Positions 1 through 13,500 of a DNA stretch of 64,000 nt are shown in pieces. This DNA is from Rachycentron canadum. Its lineage: Eukaryota; Chordata; Actinopteri; Carangiformes; Rachycentridae. The notes beneath the pieces are model-generated. The model saw only the letters and a list, made by a program, of their open reading frames with translations, was not told the DNA's origin and did not search any database. Numbering within the stretch: the stretch's first letter is position 1; every line of letters starts with the position of its first letter. The stretch spans positions 17,881,662-17,945,661 of the forward strand of contig CM076656.1 of the NCBI GenBank assembly GCA_038496675.1. The letters run 5' to 3'. A program made the translations under genes and the position numbers.

Positions 1-136
1 AAAAACAAAGAGAGAGGGGGAGAGGGGAACACATGGAGGAGAGAGAAAAGGGGAAAGAGAGAGGAGGGTGAGGATGATGAGGTTGACTGAGGTAACTGTT
101 TTGAGTGGTGCTATACAAATAATATAATAATAATGC

Positions 137-167
<31 letters not shown>

Positions 168-2723
168 GGCTGTGAAAAAGAGGCAGGGGCAGACACAGAG
201 AGAGGCAGAAACACTAAAAAGGAAAAATGTACAATTTAAAAGGGGATGAAGGAGAACTGATGAAGGGGGTTGGGCTGCAGCACAGACCACCCAACTGCCG
301 GCTCCTAACCTAGCATGCTCTTAACAGCCTCACTTCTTCCACTGGAACCAATGCTCAAAAGAAACCAGGCCCTATGTTTAGCTTGTAAATGTTTAACCAT
401 CAATCAACATCATAAAACCCAGTCTGGATCCTGACTGGATGCTCCCTCTCCCTCTCTCTCTCGCTCTCTGTCTCTCCCCCACTAGTTCCTTCTTGCAGGT
501 CCCTTCCACTTCTCATCTCATCTCTTTCTCCCCAACCCCCTCCTCTTTTTATTCCCTCTGCTCCTCCGCGGTGGTGGATGCTGGGCATATGCCACAGTGC
601 CACTCCCCTTTTCCTTTTTCCAATCTGCCCCTCAGCTCCGTGACAGCCATCAATCAGCCGCTGACGCCATGGCGACGGGCCCCCTCAGGGAGCGTTTGTC
701 AGGCCCAGCATGAATACGTCGGGGGCTTTACGAGTGCTGCCGGCTAACAGTGTAGCACTCACCTCCCCCACACCTAGACAAAGGCTAGGGTCCAAGGACT
801 AGTACTGTCCACACACACGCGCGCATACACACACACACACACACACAGACACAGACACACACTTTCCTGACCCCCCAGCATCCACAAATGAACACAGGGA
901 GAACCAACATTGGAGCAAAGGGCAACCACAAGATGTTGGGGAGAGCCAACCACACTGAAACTCTCAAAGCTCCACACCACAGTAGCACCCTGCCCAGGCT
1001 GACGTCTCACTGTTCCCTCATTTGCTTAATGTTTTCCATGTTATGAAAATGGTCTCAGCCAAACCGCGGGCTTGACAATGTATCAGCTTATTTTGTGTTT
1101 ATTCTTTCAAAACTGATCTGACGACGTCTCCTCGTTTTAAAACAAAAATAAGTGCAAAGTGCTTTTCAGCCACTTACACCTTTGCCACAAACATTAGAAA
1201 ATTTTGACAATAATCTGTAATTTCTGTAACACAGATGCAGAATTCTTTCTTCAATTTGTCAAACTGTCTTGTAAAGCCACAAACATATTCCATGTCATAC
1301 ACAAGCAATCAACAACAAGAATCAAAAGATATTGCAATCAATTTCCATGAAGCAGGCTGGGCGAGTAAAGGCACTCCTCTTTTGTCTGTTTGAGTTAGAA
1401 TAATAAGGAATGTTGTTATTGAAAGGGCAGAGCCACGCTGTAGCTGCTCTTCTGGCTCCCAGGTCACCTGCCAGATCAGGAGGCCTGTTACCCTGACAAC
1501 CCTATCTGCCACGAGCAGGACCAACATCTCCGTTTTAACCCCTTCTTGCCAGACACATCATCAACCTACATACAAAGTGGGCTGCGAATTAGTCATCCTT
1601 GAGAACTACTTAACCTGCAATGTCTTTCCTTGGCTGTGCTGACACAGCAAAGCCCAGATAACACTTTTAATTTCTTTACTTCGGGTACATAATTCTTATC
1701 TGATCTTTTCAGAAATGGCCAAAGAAACAAATGGATGGGAAACAGCAGAAGCCACTGACAAGCTGTTCACACTCTTTGATCATCATGAGGGACCTTTTGA
1801 TGTTGTTTTTGAATGCTGACTCAAAGCGGGAAACAACGCAGCACTATCTCCAAAATGGCATAATTATCAAGATGCAAAACACCCATAATTTGCTAATATA
1901 GAAGCGCTTTCATATGAAGATCGTGCATTGCAGAGTCTCGCACCTGAGCGACATCTCATTAATTCGGCTTAAAATCCATTAGGTTTGTGTCATTGTGGAT
2001 TATGTGCTTCAACATATAGCTGAGCTGTCACACATAAGGACATTGTCAAAACTCAAAATGTGTGTATGAAGTCTCTAAAGTTTTGCAGAACACACAGCAG
2101 GTTCTTTTTTTATCTTCACAACTGAGGCAGGGTGCTTGAGCGTGGCATGGATAACGGGGAGAGCGCTCGACAAGTCTGACTCGGGACCTGCTGACATCAG
2201 CATTATCTTCTCAGAAGCCTATAAAGCTTGTTGTTGGGCGCATCATTCGACCCACCGACAGGGCAAGATGACGGATCATGAACTCAGAGGAATAAAATAA
2301 ATAAAACAATATACGAAATTGTGTAAGGTAGTTAAATACTGCTACAATGAGATATAAATGACTTACATCTGCAAAACAATGTGTAAAACAGTTAACAATC
2401 AGGCAAACATCGGTTTAAGGTGAGTCATAATTCTTCAACCTAAAAAAAGTATCACAATAACCCCAAGTATGGCAGCTGTGTTACTCTTGAGGGGGAATGT
2501 GGGAGATGTTGTAAGGTCTTGAGTGTTGACAAAGATTATAAGCACTTTTCTCTGATAGCTCCCAAAAAAAAAAAAAAGAAAAAAAAAAACTCTGACTCAC
2601 TGCACAGCCTGATCTGGAGGAGCATTATTTACACCATTTCTTAGCCTTGACAGCAAAGTTGTTGTCTACTTCGGCAGAAGATGGAATAATATGTGCAACA
2701 GTTCCCATGTAAGCACTACTCAC
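1..2723 (-). other. Intron of ssbp3, no further exon recognised
   Basis: The minus-strand ssbp3 gene enters from the right and its fourth coding exon ends at 2724. The following Pro/Gly-rich exons of the family were not found in this stretch, so it is read as one long intron running off the left edge. It holds an ATT-rich tract (about 118-167), a CT-rich tract (about 436-480), an interrupted CA tract (about 812-860) and an A-rich tract (2562-2590). Short open frames here have no codon structure that looks real. Confidence 0.7.
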
Positions 2724-3471
2724 ATAATCATGGAAGGCCTTTGCTTCGCTGGAGTGGTCACATGTCTCTCTCCTCTCCGGTGCAGCGCAATACAAGTCCC
2801 AGAATACACTGTGAACAAGACAGGTCGTGAAGCAAACAAAACCACACAAAACAACCTCTAGACATGTTTACAGGGAGACGAGAAGACCATCACTTACCAC
2901 CACCAGGAATGTAGGAATCCAGGGGGCTCTCCGAGCGTTATGTTTTTCTCCCATCGAATCTAGGAGAGGGGGGTTTAAATAATCTTCAAAGTGAGTCAAT
3001 ATTGTTGCAAAAGATCACATGCAATCCATTTAGATAAAAATAAAGAGTTTGAAAGGACATCATAACACAGTGAAACTTTCTGAATCTCACATACCTCTGA
3101 TAAAAATGTCTGTGCAGACTTCTGTGCTCCTATGTGTAATAAATACTCATAGACGTATAGAGCCAACCTGTGAGAAAAACACATCAGCTTAGGTTTAATT
3201 TTGAAAAAAAAAATACATACACACAATAAATAAATACCAGGTGAAACATCAGGTTAAATCTTATATAGGCGCACTGAATGACTAGAGTCAGGCACAGGCC
3301 CTCTGAACAATGGCTGCCCAATAGCCTTTGCCAAAAAAAAAATTAAATAGGGGCTGAGCAACCAAGCCAGGCCTGGTAAAGAGCCACAACAATGAAAATG
3401 ATAACTGAAAGTAGTAAAGCAGCAGTATTATTTAACGTCATGGTGTGAAACACACACACAAAAAAAAAAAC

Positions 3472-3533
<62 letters not shown>

Positions 3534-4082
3534 CCAGCCTTGCTGTGTATTGGCTAGGTACAGTATCCTGGTGGCTGATGGGGCTGGGGGGAAATAAAAC
3601 CGGAGCCCATCCAAGAGAGAGCGCAACAGAGAAAACAATGTACTGTGTGGTGAGGCGGTGTTATTGTTTTCTCCTTCCCCGAGCTCTCGACTGAAAACCC
3701 CGCAAAGAAGAAGAAGAAAGAAAAAAAAAAAAAAAATTTACGAGACAACCGCCGGTTTAAAAACACAACACAAACTGCACTGAGAATCGGTCGGGGACGC
3801 GTTCAAGAGACGGCGATAAAACAGCCAAAGGCAGCAAGAAACGCGGCTCGGAGCAGGAATGGCGAGCAGACAAGGCGGTTCATTCAATTCCAGCCTCGGT
3901 AGGAGGAAATCGCCTCTTGCTAGCCTGTCCAGCGAACAACAGAGAGCAGGAGGGAACAACTTGCGAGGCACAAAAAAAAAAAAAATTAAAAAAAAAATAC
4001 ACAATAATAAACGTTTCTGGGCTTACTTTTCTCGCGCTTGGCCGTCAGACGGTACCGGGGTGCCTTTTCCTTTGGGGAACAT
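2724..4082 (-). CDS. ssbp3: Single-stranded DNA-binding protein 3 (SSBP3), 5' part of gene
   Basis: Partial gene on the minus strand. Coding exons are 4080-4082 (ATG) down to 4027, 3167-3095, 2959-2898 and 2808-2724: 276 bases, 92 codons, all with GT-AG introns and compatible phases. The start reads MFPKGKGTPVPSDGQAREK, followed by a LisH-type segment (LALYVYEYLLHIGAQKSAQ), then WEKNITLGEPPGFLHSWW and VFWDLYCAAPERRETC. This is the LUFS/LisH N-terminal region of the SSBP2/3/4 family. The MF-KGKG and SDGQAREK wording favours SSBP3 over SSBP2 and SSBP4. The family binds LDB1 through this region and stabilises LIM-homeodomain transcription complexes in the nucleus. The Pro/Gly-rich C-terminal exons lie off the left edge. 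'FPK' and 'TP' replace the mammalian 'FAK' and 'SA', perhaps marking one of the teleost duplicates. Confidence 0.93.
3473..3529. repeat. (CA)n microsatellite in ssbp3 intron 1
   Basis: About 28 near-perfect CA units follow a short A-rich tract. It lies inside the first ssbp3 intron. No coding role; the open frames through it are repeat artefacts. Confidence 0.95.
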
Positions 4083-4330
4083 TGTTTTGTGTGGGAGGTC
4101 GCCCGCCTTCTCTGTCCTTTTTTTTCGCTATTTCATCTGTCAGATCATCGCGGCCGCGACCCTCTCGCACTCCAACCGCACTCCTCCTCAACCCGACGAC
4201 TCAACCGAGCCTGGTCCGCGGGGGAAGAGGTGGGACCAGGCCTGACTGGCGCGGCCGGCAGCCAATCAGAAGGCGCCGTTCGCCTTAAGGTCTCTGCCTC
4301 CTGGTGCTTTCAGTTTTGCCGTTTTGACGT
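3850..4330 (-). promoter_or_regulatory. GC-rich 5' region of ssbp3
   Basis: The sequence around and upstream of the ssbp3 start is clearly richer in G+C and CpG than its flanks (for example the GCGGCCGCG and CGCGGCCGGC clusters at about 4150-4260). A CCAAT box lies at 4262-4266, roughly 180 bases upstream of the minus-strand ATG. This fits a CpG-island promoter. No TATA box was identified. Promoter function is inferred from composition and position. Confidence 0.55.
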
Positions 4331-4980
4331 TGATAGCTGCGATATCGGTTGAGCTTCATTTAATAAAGAAATTAGTTCCCGTGTAAACATTTCCTCGCCT
4401 TTTTTCTATGCAATACAAATTAAACTAATATGGGGATTCACTATATTTACTTTCTCAAATAGATTTTCACATGCCAACGAATTATTTAGAATAAAATACA
4501 CGTTTAATAAAAAAAAAAACTGTTTGGATGTAACAGGAAATCTTTAAACCTGTTCGATGTATTTCTTGACTCTCCATTTATCTATGAATTTGTAAGATAT
4601 ATAAGTTATTTTATAGTCTTTGGCTGGCTTTGTCTGTGGTCACATCAAAAAGGAAAAAAAGTCCTTGTTTTCTCTTAGAAATAGCAAATAAATCAGTAAA
4701 AGCTTTGTGGACCAGGTGAAAGACTTGATAAATGGGCTCCCCTGAAGAGGCTGCTGCTGTTTTACCAACCTCCTATGAACTTTTTAACAGTTGCTTGAGA
4801 GTGAAGGAGATAAGACACATCTTTATATTGAACAAATATGAGTTTGTGTTTTATTGAAATATGCGTGGTCCACCCTTAAATATAGTGAAAAACACTGACC
4901 CTTAATAGAAAACCAAAGTATGGGGTGACTTCAGTTCCACCTTAAAAAATGTGGACCTCACTGTGGCCACCACAGGGGAT

Positions 4981-4982
<2 letters not shown>

Positions 4983-5038
<56 letters not shown>
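4983..5038. repeat. (CT)n polypyrimidine tract
   Basis: An uninterrupted run of about 28 CT units, a homopurine/homopyrimidine mirror repeat. It is followed 26 bases later by a TG tract. Confidence 0.97.
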
Positions 5039-5042
<4 letters not shown>

Positions 5043-5063
5043 CCTCCAGTGGTGAGACTTTTA

Positions 5064-5065
5064 GT

Positions 5066-5099
<34 letters not shown>
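5064..5099. repeat. (TG)n microsatellite
   Basis: About 17 TG units with a single interruption, just downstream of the (CT)n tract and upstream of acot11. Confidence 0.95.
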
Positions 5100-5101
<2 letters not shown>

Positions 5102-6589
5102 ATGAAGTTGTTGTGTTGTTGAGGACGGGTGAAATGAAAGGGGGCTCAGTCCGGCGGGTCGCAGGCTGCTCTCTCTCAGCCGGTGTTTATAATTTGTCGC
5201 CGGCGCTCAGTGGCACCTCCACACTTTACCCTCACTTCCCCCTCAGCATAAACTTGGGTAAGGCATTTTTTTTTTAATTATAAATGTTTGATTTAACTTT
5301 TAAATATGTTGGCGTGTTTACTCGTGACAATTCCTTTTGGAGAATAAATAGCAGGCATTGTGCGCCTGATATCCCCCACCACCACCCTGCTGTTTGCACC
5401 ACTTTGCAGCGGAAGTTCACGGTGAATGTTGTGATATGTCTGGTTTCTCCTGAAGTTTATTTAAAGGTCACTGCAGCGCCTGTCATCGGCAACAGGAAAG
5501 ACAGGTGACCGCGGCACGCACGTCCCAGTGGAGCAGAAGTTATTGCCAAACGCTCCAAATCCCAACAAATAGTTTCCATGAACGCCTCATTAGGCTCCAT
5601 TCCCTGATATAGTTTGTATGTGTTTTAAAATAGTTTCTGCCCACAGCCCCAGAAAGACAAGCCCCGGCCTGCAGGTTGAAAAATGCCATTTAAATTTGAA
5701 TTACTCATAGTTGAGTCCATGAAAGTCCATAAAAAGGCACTTCAAGTTTTTCCTGATCCTTGACTTAGGGGAGAAATGTTGAGCAATTCCTCAAACGTGG
5801 AGATTATTTAAAGCGTCTTTTGGTGCAGCACTGGATCAGACTGACTGTGCAGTTTTCAGATTTAGTCCTGAAGTCAAATCTGTGGGTGTTGACAGGTACT
5901 ACAGATACCTGTCTTTTGAGAGAGGTGCCTTAACAACATTTAAGCACATAAAGGATTATTTTGTGTCAGATGAAAAAATCTCTAAATGAATGTTAGACAG
6001 CTCTGACATTCAATGAAATATTTGAACAAAAAGGCCCTAAGCTGGGATGTTTTACTATCTATTTGGTGAGCAGAACATGGTGGTAGAAGATGTGACACAA
6101 TGGCAATAATTAATTTGGAATAATCTTTATTTAATTGATTATACCTGTATTCAAATTCAAGCTGTTGTGTTTTAGGAGAGCTTTTATTTAAAAAAGTTGT
6201 CATTTTATAGACGGTGATATGGGGCAAAGCAGGTTTGAGTCTGGAGAACTTTGTTGAATAAAACCTTTTTCTTTTTACCTCTGGGCATGTTTCAGATTTG
6301 AGGGAGTTGCTGAAAACTGTCAGAAAACGAACCCCTGCTTTTCTCTTAAAATTTTGAAAGTCATAACAAAAGCTTATTTTAGCCTAACTGTTGTCTAGCT
6401 TTAGTTGAGACAATCTATCAAAGGACTAGTCAGTTTAAGACTATGCTGGTTGTGATCATATGATTTTTGTGTGTATAAGGCAACAGTTTTGTTTAAATTT
6501 GGATCACTGACCGTACTCCATCACGTCAAAATGACATGGTTCTGCTGTAACTCATTTTCCTGTGCTCCCCGTCTGTGCAGTTGTGAGTT

Positions 6590-7536
6590 ATGACATCGGA
6601 GGTGGAAGATGCCGACACCATGCTTGACCCTCTGTTCATTCAGGAGAGCGAGGAAACGTACAGAAACCCCTCTGAAGTGAAGATGAGTCAGATTGTGCTG
6701 CCCTGTCATGCCAACCACTGCGGGGAGCTGAGTGTTGGGCAGCTGCTAAAGTGGATGGACTCCACAGCCTGTTTATCTGGTGGGGAACGATCAGAAAATC
6801 ACAACAAACACTCATAATCTTTCATTTGCTTTATATCTCGGCTTCACTGCATGGTCCCAATGATATAGTTTCCTAGCTGCTCACTATAGGACACCATAAA
6901 GCACCATAATGTCTTAAACTGTAAATGTTAATGCACCTGTGATTCATCATTTTTGTGCCATTAACCAAGAATCTTCTGTCATCATGCACTGAAGAAATTT
7001 GGCAGGAAGTGGCAGGAGAGCTTTGAGTATAAATTAAATTCTGATCGATCAAAGAGACATTTTTAAGTTAATAGAAAATGCTGCATTGTACCTTTCCTGC
7101 TGAATTTAGGTTTACTCCACAGGAGTGTTTGTATCTGTTGAGGAGATTCACACATTTTAAACCTTTTTATTTTATTTTTTTTTCTCCCCACGACACTCCA
7201 CTGCATGTTCACACTTACACTTGCACTCCTAGAAGTGGTCTGGTGCAACTACAAGTTAACTGCTTTGCTCAAGTGCACCTGAGTCAACAGTTATAATAAG
7301 AGAGGGGCGCCCCAACAAGCACTCTTTACTCTCTAGTGCAAAAACCACAACATCCTCACCCATGGACTTCCCATCAACTAACACTGTTAGTTGTGTTGAT
7401 GAAGCCAGTGGCACAGCAGAAAAGATATGAAACCCAGCTCACTTCAGTGATGTGACTTTTCTGCACTAAACCTTTCGTCTGTCTTAACATTCACAGTTGA
7501 AATGCTCATAAAAAATTAAAAATGCACCAAATCACT

Positions 7537-7581
<45 letters not shown>

Positions 7582-10500
7582 AACTTTTTTTTTTTTTTGT
7601 CAAATTCTTGGACTTGGCCGCGATTTGCTCTGGTTTCAGGCAGTGACTTTATTGTAATCTTCCTTACAGCCTTTTAGAGCATTCCTCAAAAATTATGAAT
7701 TACAACGTGACAAATGGTAGTTGAGATTTTGTTGCTCAGGGTCAAAAATATGTTTTGAAGCTCCACATTTATACAGAATCTGTTTTATAATGATGACAAC
7801 AGACACAGCAATAGATAATGTTCAGACATTAATATATTCTGCCACAGCTGTATAGAATTAAATGCATTTAAATTCCCAACAGGTCTGAAGTCTTTCTGTG
7901 TGATACATTAATTGTGTGTGCCTTTATGGTTCCACACATTGACAGATCATAAGCTTTAAATATGCCCGAGCTACAGATGCTTTGTGGTACACTAAATATT
8001 TGTGTAATCTCCCCTCTCCCAGCTGAAAGACATGCAGGCTGTTCCTGTATCACAGCCTCTGTGGATGACATCCATTTTGAACACACCATAGGGTAAGGTA
8101 TTAACCTTAATGCTGCTCTGAAAAGGTGTATCTCCAACTGAGAATTGGTTGCAGGGACAGAACGGATCGCATACACAGACTGTGTGGGAGAATTAAAAAA
8201 TAAGGCATATGCTGATCTCGGACAAAAAAAATAAAAAAAAAAAGTTGATTTGTATTCAGCTTTCTCTGAAGCATTAAGACAGAAAACCTTGACACTGATG
8301 TTATCAAAATTATAGATTAAAAAGACACCTGGCTGTTGAAGGAACTATTCATAAAATGTTTCTATTGCTACCAGGCCATCATTAGCATTGGCCGGTGTTC
8401 ATTAACATTGGGAGTTCAGCATCAAACTTCATTAGAGAGCTGCAGCTCGGCATCTTTTAAGTGATAGGTTAGCTGGTCTAACAACATGGGACCAGCATGG
8501 TCTGGTCCCATGTTGTTATTATCAGATGCCAGGCACTGTAGTGTTGTCTTCCATGAAAAGGTAGAGCTGCTCAGAGGATGTACTATAAACTGTTGCACTG
8601 TAAACGCAACAATGGCTGAAGCAAGGCTAGGAAGTAAACAGCTGATAATGCTAATGACGGCTATGTAGCTACAGCAAAATGTACAAATAGCACCTTTAAG
8701 TAAATACATTATTACATATACATTATACATGTTGATAGTAAAGACAAGAGTCTGTGTCTGTCTGTTCCAGGGTGGGAAATGTTGTCAACATCATTGCAAA
8801 GGTTAACAGAGCCTTCACGTCCAGTATGGAGGTTGGTGGATGTCACTTTTGATTTTAGGATAGTAAAAAATTAAATGTGAAATTAATGTAATGTTTTTGT
8901 TTATTTTTTTCCTTTCCAGGTGGGCATAATAGTGACCTGTGAAAACCTTTACACTGACAGGCAGTGGAAGGTTTGCCATGCCTTCGCCACCTTTGTTGCT
9001 AGACGGACTGAAGCTGGAAAGGTAAGGGGCAAAAACCAAATTATGGACACAAAGGTGTTTCTCTACTGCCTGTTCAACATCCTGTGTGTGTGTGTGTGTG
9101 TGTCTCTGTGTGTGTCTCTGTGTGTGTCTCTGTGTGTCTGTGTGTGTGTGAGATACATAGGTACAGCTGAAGCAGGTAGTTACTCGCACACAAATGGAGC
9201 AGATGGAGTACAGCCTGGCAGCAGAGAGGAGGAGGATGAGGCTCATCCATGCTGAGATCATTACAGATCTACTGAGCAGCAGCACAGCTCAACTGGGTAC
9301 AGCCTGTAGACACAAGGGTTTATAACACAGCACTTGGCCAGACGTCAGTGCCATTTAAAGTCTGATTGATGAAGGGTCCTTGTGTTTGTGCTCTCACCAG
9401 GAGAATGCCAGGAGTATCAGGACGCTGTGCCAGCTGAGCGGACACGGGTGGAGAGTGTGGAGCTGGTGTTACCCCCACATGCCAATCACCAAGTCAGCAC
9501 CTTTGGGGGCCAGATCATGGCCTGGATGGAAAATGTGGCTACAATTGCAGCAAGGTATCTAATATTTTACAGTTTTCACAAAATATTTTAAGTAAGAATC
9601 AAACGAAAGGAATTTTCCTGGCAAGAATGAGATAAGAAAATTGATACTGCTCATGTCCGTACTTTAAAGATGGAGCTGCAGTCGGCAGATGGTTAGGTTA
9701 GCTTAGCACAAACAGTGGAAACCAACTACTAACCAAATTACTAAAGTAAACTTTAAAGGTGCTGTATGAAGCTGAGGTTTGTTTCCTTTGGACACACCCA
9801 GAGCCTGTTTCCACTGACTTCCAGTCATTACTCTAAGCTAAGCTAACAAGCATATTCAACCCAGTGATTATGGAGTACCTTAGATCTTCTCATCTAACTA
9901 TCAGCAACCTGAGTTTTCAAAACATTACAAAACAAATTATTCCTTTAATTCCTAGTTTGTCATACAAGACAAGGACAAACAAATCTATCTCTTTTTTCCT
10001 CTACATTTTGATCTAGTCGCTTGTGTAATGCACACCCAACCTTGAGGACCATAGACATGTTCCATTTCCGTGGCCCATCTCACATTGGTGACCGACTGGT
10101 ACTGAAAGCCATTGTTAACAATGCTTTCAAGCACAGGTGAGTCGACAAATAAGATGAATTCTTATCAAACAAAGGGCAAATAACTCTCAATTCATCCAAT
10201 ACATACTTATACTTTTGTGTATGCCTTTGGTTTTGTGAACCCATTTGCCTGCTCTAGCATGGAGGTGGGAGTATGTGCAGAGGCCTACCAGGGTGGAGAA
10301 CCTCTACGCCATATAAATAGTGCTTTCATGACCTTTGAGGTGCTGGACAGTGACAGGAAACCACGCACGCTGCCACGGATACGACCTGAGCCAGTGGTGA
10401 GTTTTCTATGTGTGCAGCCTTAGAGAGACTGTAGAGCTAGAATCGAAGAAGCTCACACAATAAGCATCTTTGTGTTCTGAGGTTTGTATTATTATGTCCC

Positions 10501-13500
10501 ATCTTTCACAGGATGGAAAAAGGCGTTATCAAGAAGCCATCGCCAGAAAGAAGATTCGGCTTGATAGGTTAGTATCTCCATTTTAAACCAACATGTATTT
10601 GTATTTTGTAGAGAGTGATAGATGTATTTGACCCTTTATATTGGTTCATTGTGGATATGTATAATGTTATCAGGGTAAATGTTGACACAAATGCAAAAGA
10701 AAAAAAATATTTTAATCTCCTTAAAGCCAATAAATAATAAATCTAACTGCAACTGTCCCTCTAATTGATGTGTGCACAACCATCTGGATAAGTGCTCATC
10801 TTAAAGTCTTACTCAAAATACTGTTATACCAATTGTACATTTCAATGCAACATTGTCTGTGTAAGGAGTTACAAAGAAACAGACATAAAAGACATTAAAA
10901 GAAGAAGAAGAATATATTAATACTATACAATAGAAAACTATTGTGGTAAATGATACAGTATAAAGCAATAGAAATTATACAGAAACAGTGTCATCAATAC
11001 TTTAGTTTGTCCAGTGTCGTGCAACAGAATCCATTGTTTACACTGCTCTGCAGCAGCACATGACTTGGCAGACCAGCATATCACAGCTGAGCAGACTTTG
11101 GTGCAGAGTCTGTCAAGCATAATAACTTCATTGTTCAACTGTAAAACACTCTGCCTCCAGTATAATCTTTATTCCACGATTTGATAACCAAATGTGTTGG
11201 ATCATGCTGTAGCTAGAATGAAAAGGCCGATATTGGTCAGGTTCTTGGTCTGTCTTTTTTCCTTGTATGTATGTCATTGCTGTTTTTCCTTTTCTTTTTT
11301 TTCTTTTTTTTTTTTTGTTTACAGGAAATACATTATCTCCTGCAAGCAAACTGAAGTGCCCTTGTCTGTACCCTGGGATTCAAGAAACCAGGTATTACAA
11401 TTTCTGAAAACACAGAAGCATGCATGGTTTGTAAATCTGTCCAGATATTGCCAGTGTTCAGGCATATGAGTTCAGACTCTCCTTTGTTTTGTCAGATGTA
11501 CTTGAGCTACAACAATGTTTCAGCACTGAAACTAATGGATACCAGAAACAACTGGGTATTAACCTCTGAGAAAAATAAGGTCAGTATTGTTTGTATAAAT
11601 GTCAAGGATATGGCTTGTTAAATAAATACAGCTGTTGTGAGTCTACTATGAGTTCTGATGTATACTGTTTTGGACTAAATGCACAGTCACAGTGGCTGTG
11701 CTCATTTAACTAAGTTGTTGAATAATGAGAATAAGTCAGAAAATGTCTCCTAAAGCTGACAACACTGACACAGAAAGGTCATTATTAAAAGATGTACAAT
11801 TACCACATTCATAATCTGTCATGCAGCCACAAATTAATGTGGCATCATCAAACCCAATGTGTGCACATTTAATACCTGGAATGAATCCTAGTTGTAGATG
11901 CTCATCCCATCTTTTATTCTTGGATGTGTTCTATTCCTTAGGTCAGACTGTACACACTGGAGGAAAACCACATGCTGTGTTTTAAGGTGGAGATGCATGT
12001 CAGTGTTGCAGCAGAGCAGACTTTCCACCTGCTGTCAGACCTGAGGAGGAGAAAAGAGTGGGACCGACATTATGAGTCAGTATCATGTACATATTTGGTG
12101 TGTTGCATCATCCGATGCAGAGCAACTTCCAGTCAGAGCAACAGAACGATCTTAAAGGATAAGTCTGGTGTTAATCTATATCTTCTTACTTGCAACAAAT
12201 CACATGAAAAGACCAAAACCAACATTGTGTTTATCTGTCACTGCCTCCTGTCTCATATGGAGGAAACAAGATGTTTATTGAGGACCAGATTCAGTGGCAG
12301 ATAAATATACATGTTTGGTCTTTTAATGAATATTTAATCAGCATGATAATATGCATGGGGCCTCTTGACTCTCAGCAAGAAGTTTCTGAATTTGAACCTC
12401 AAGCCTGGGGCTTTTCTGTTTGCATGCGCTGCCTGTGCCTGCGTGGGTTTCCTCTGGGTGCTGTGGTAGTCCAAAGACATGCAGGTTAGTTTAATTGGTG
12501 ACTCTAAATTGCCTGTTGGCATAAATGCATGCGTGGTTGTTGGTCAATCTGTCAACCCTATGATAAACTGATGTTGTGTCCAGGGTGTACCCTGCCCTCA
12601 CCCTATGTCAGCTGGGATTAACTCCAGCTACCGTTCCCCTGCATGGATGAGCAGTATAGATAATGGATGTATAATGTACATGGGATGGACTCAAAATATA
12701 TACATATACATGGGGAAGAAGGTGCATGTCATCCTGTGCTTAGTGTGGTGCATTGCTCACAGTTTTTAGATAAATTAATTGTCTATATTCATAGATATTG
12801 TTGACAGCATTGGAAATGAATATCACCAAACTTATCCTTCCAATTCCTCAGGTCAGGGTCAGCTTTAGGCACTGGTTACTTAGGCAGGCACAAAATATTG
12901 ACAATTGTCCGTGATCTGCATAAACATTTTTCCAGAAAACCCTGTGGTTAATTTGCTCACATTGCTATTTAAAAATCACGAGTAACCAGGTTTACATTAT
13001 ACTGTGATCCACTCTATGTGTCTGTCCTCTTCTGAAGTCATGTAATTAATGAGTTGGTAGGTTTAACAGTTAATTATGATGGTAAGTTCCTAATGAGGAC
13101 TAAATCCTGTCCGGACAGTCCCATAACTGACATCCTCTTGGTGGAACCTGAAAATGTGCATTGAAAGTTAAGAAAAAAATAGAATAAACATGAAATCAGC
13201 ACAGCTATAAGTGAAAGTCTCATATTACACCTGCTCCTCTGCTAAAATTCACACTGTTAACACTGTCGTCAAAGCCACTGAACAGTCACCTGATAATGTT
13301 GGAATCATGCAGAGATGTGAATAATATAGTTATGTCCTAAATATGGTTAAACATAGGATGATCCATAACAGGGGTTGGTGTCCATGTAAAGATACTAATT
13401 GACAAGACACAGAACACAAATTTAATAAAGTTACATTTGAAGTAATAAAGTAGTATGACATCAGATGTATTGCCAACTGCGCCAAAATGGCCAGAGATGA

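Larger units (their letters stand above)
4331..6589. other. Region between ssbp3 and the acot11 coding start
   Basis: The two genes are arranged head to head. No coding exon is recognised here. The first acot11 coding exon has an acceptor-like CAG just before it (6578-6580), so an untranslated first exon of acot11 probably lies upstream, perhaps near 5150-5260, but it cannot be placed from sequence alone. The stretch holds a long CT tract and a TG tract, listed separately. Confidence 0.5.

Noticed and set aside
3343..3638. Open frames of repeated Cys-Val
   Set aside because: They are translations of the CA/TG microsatellite.
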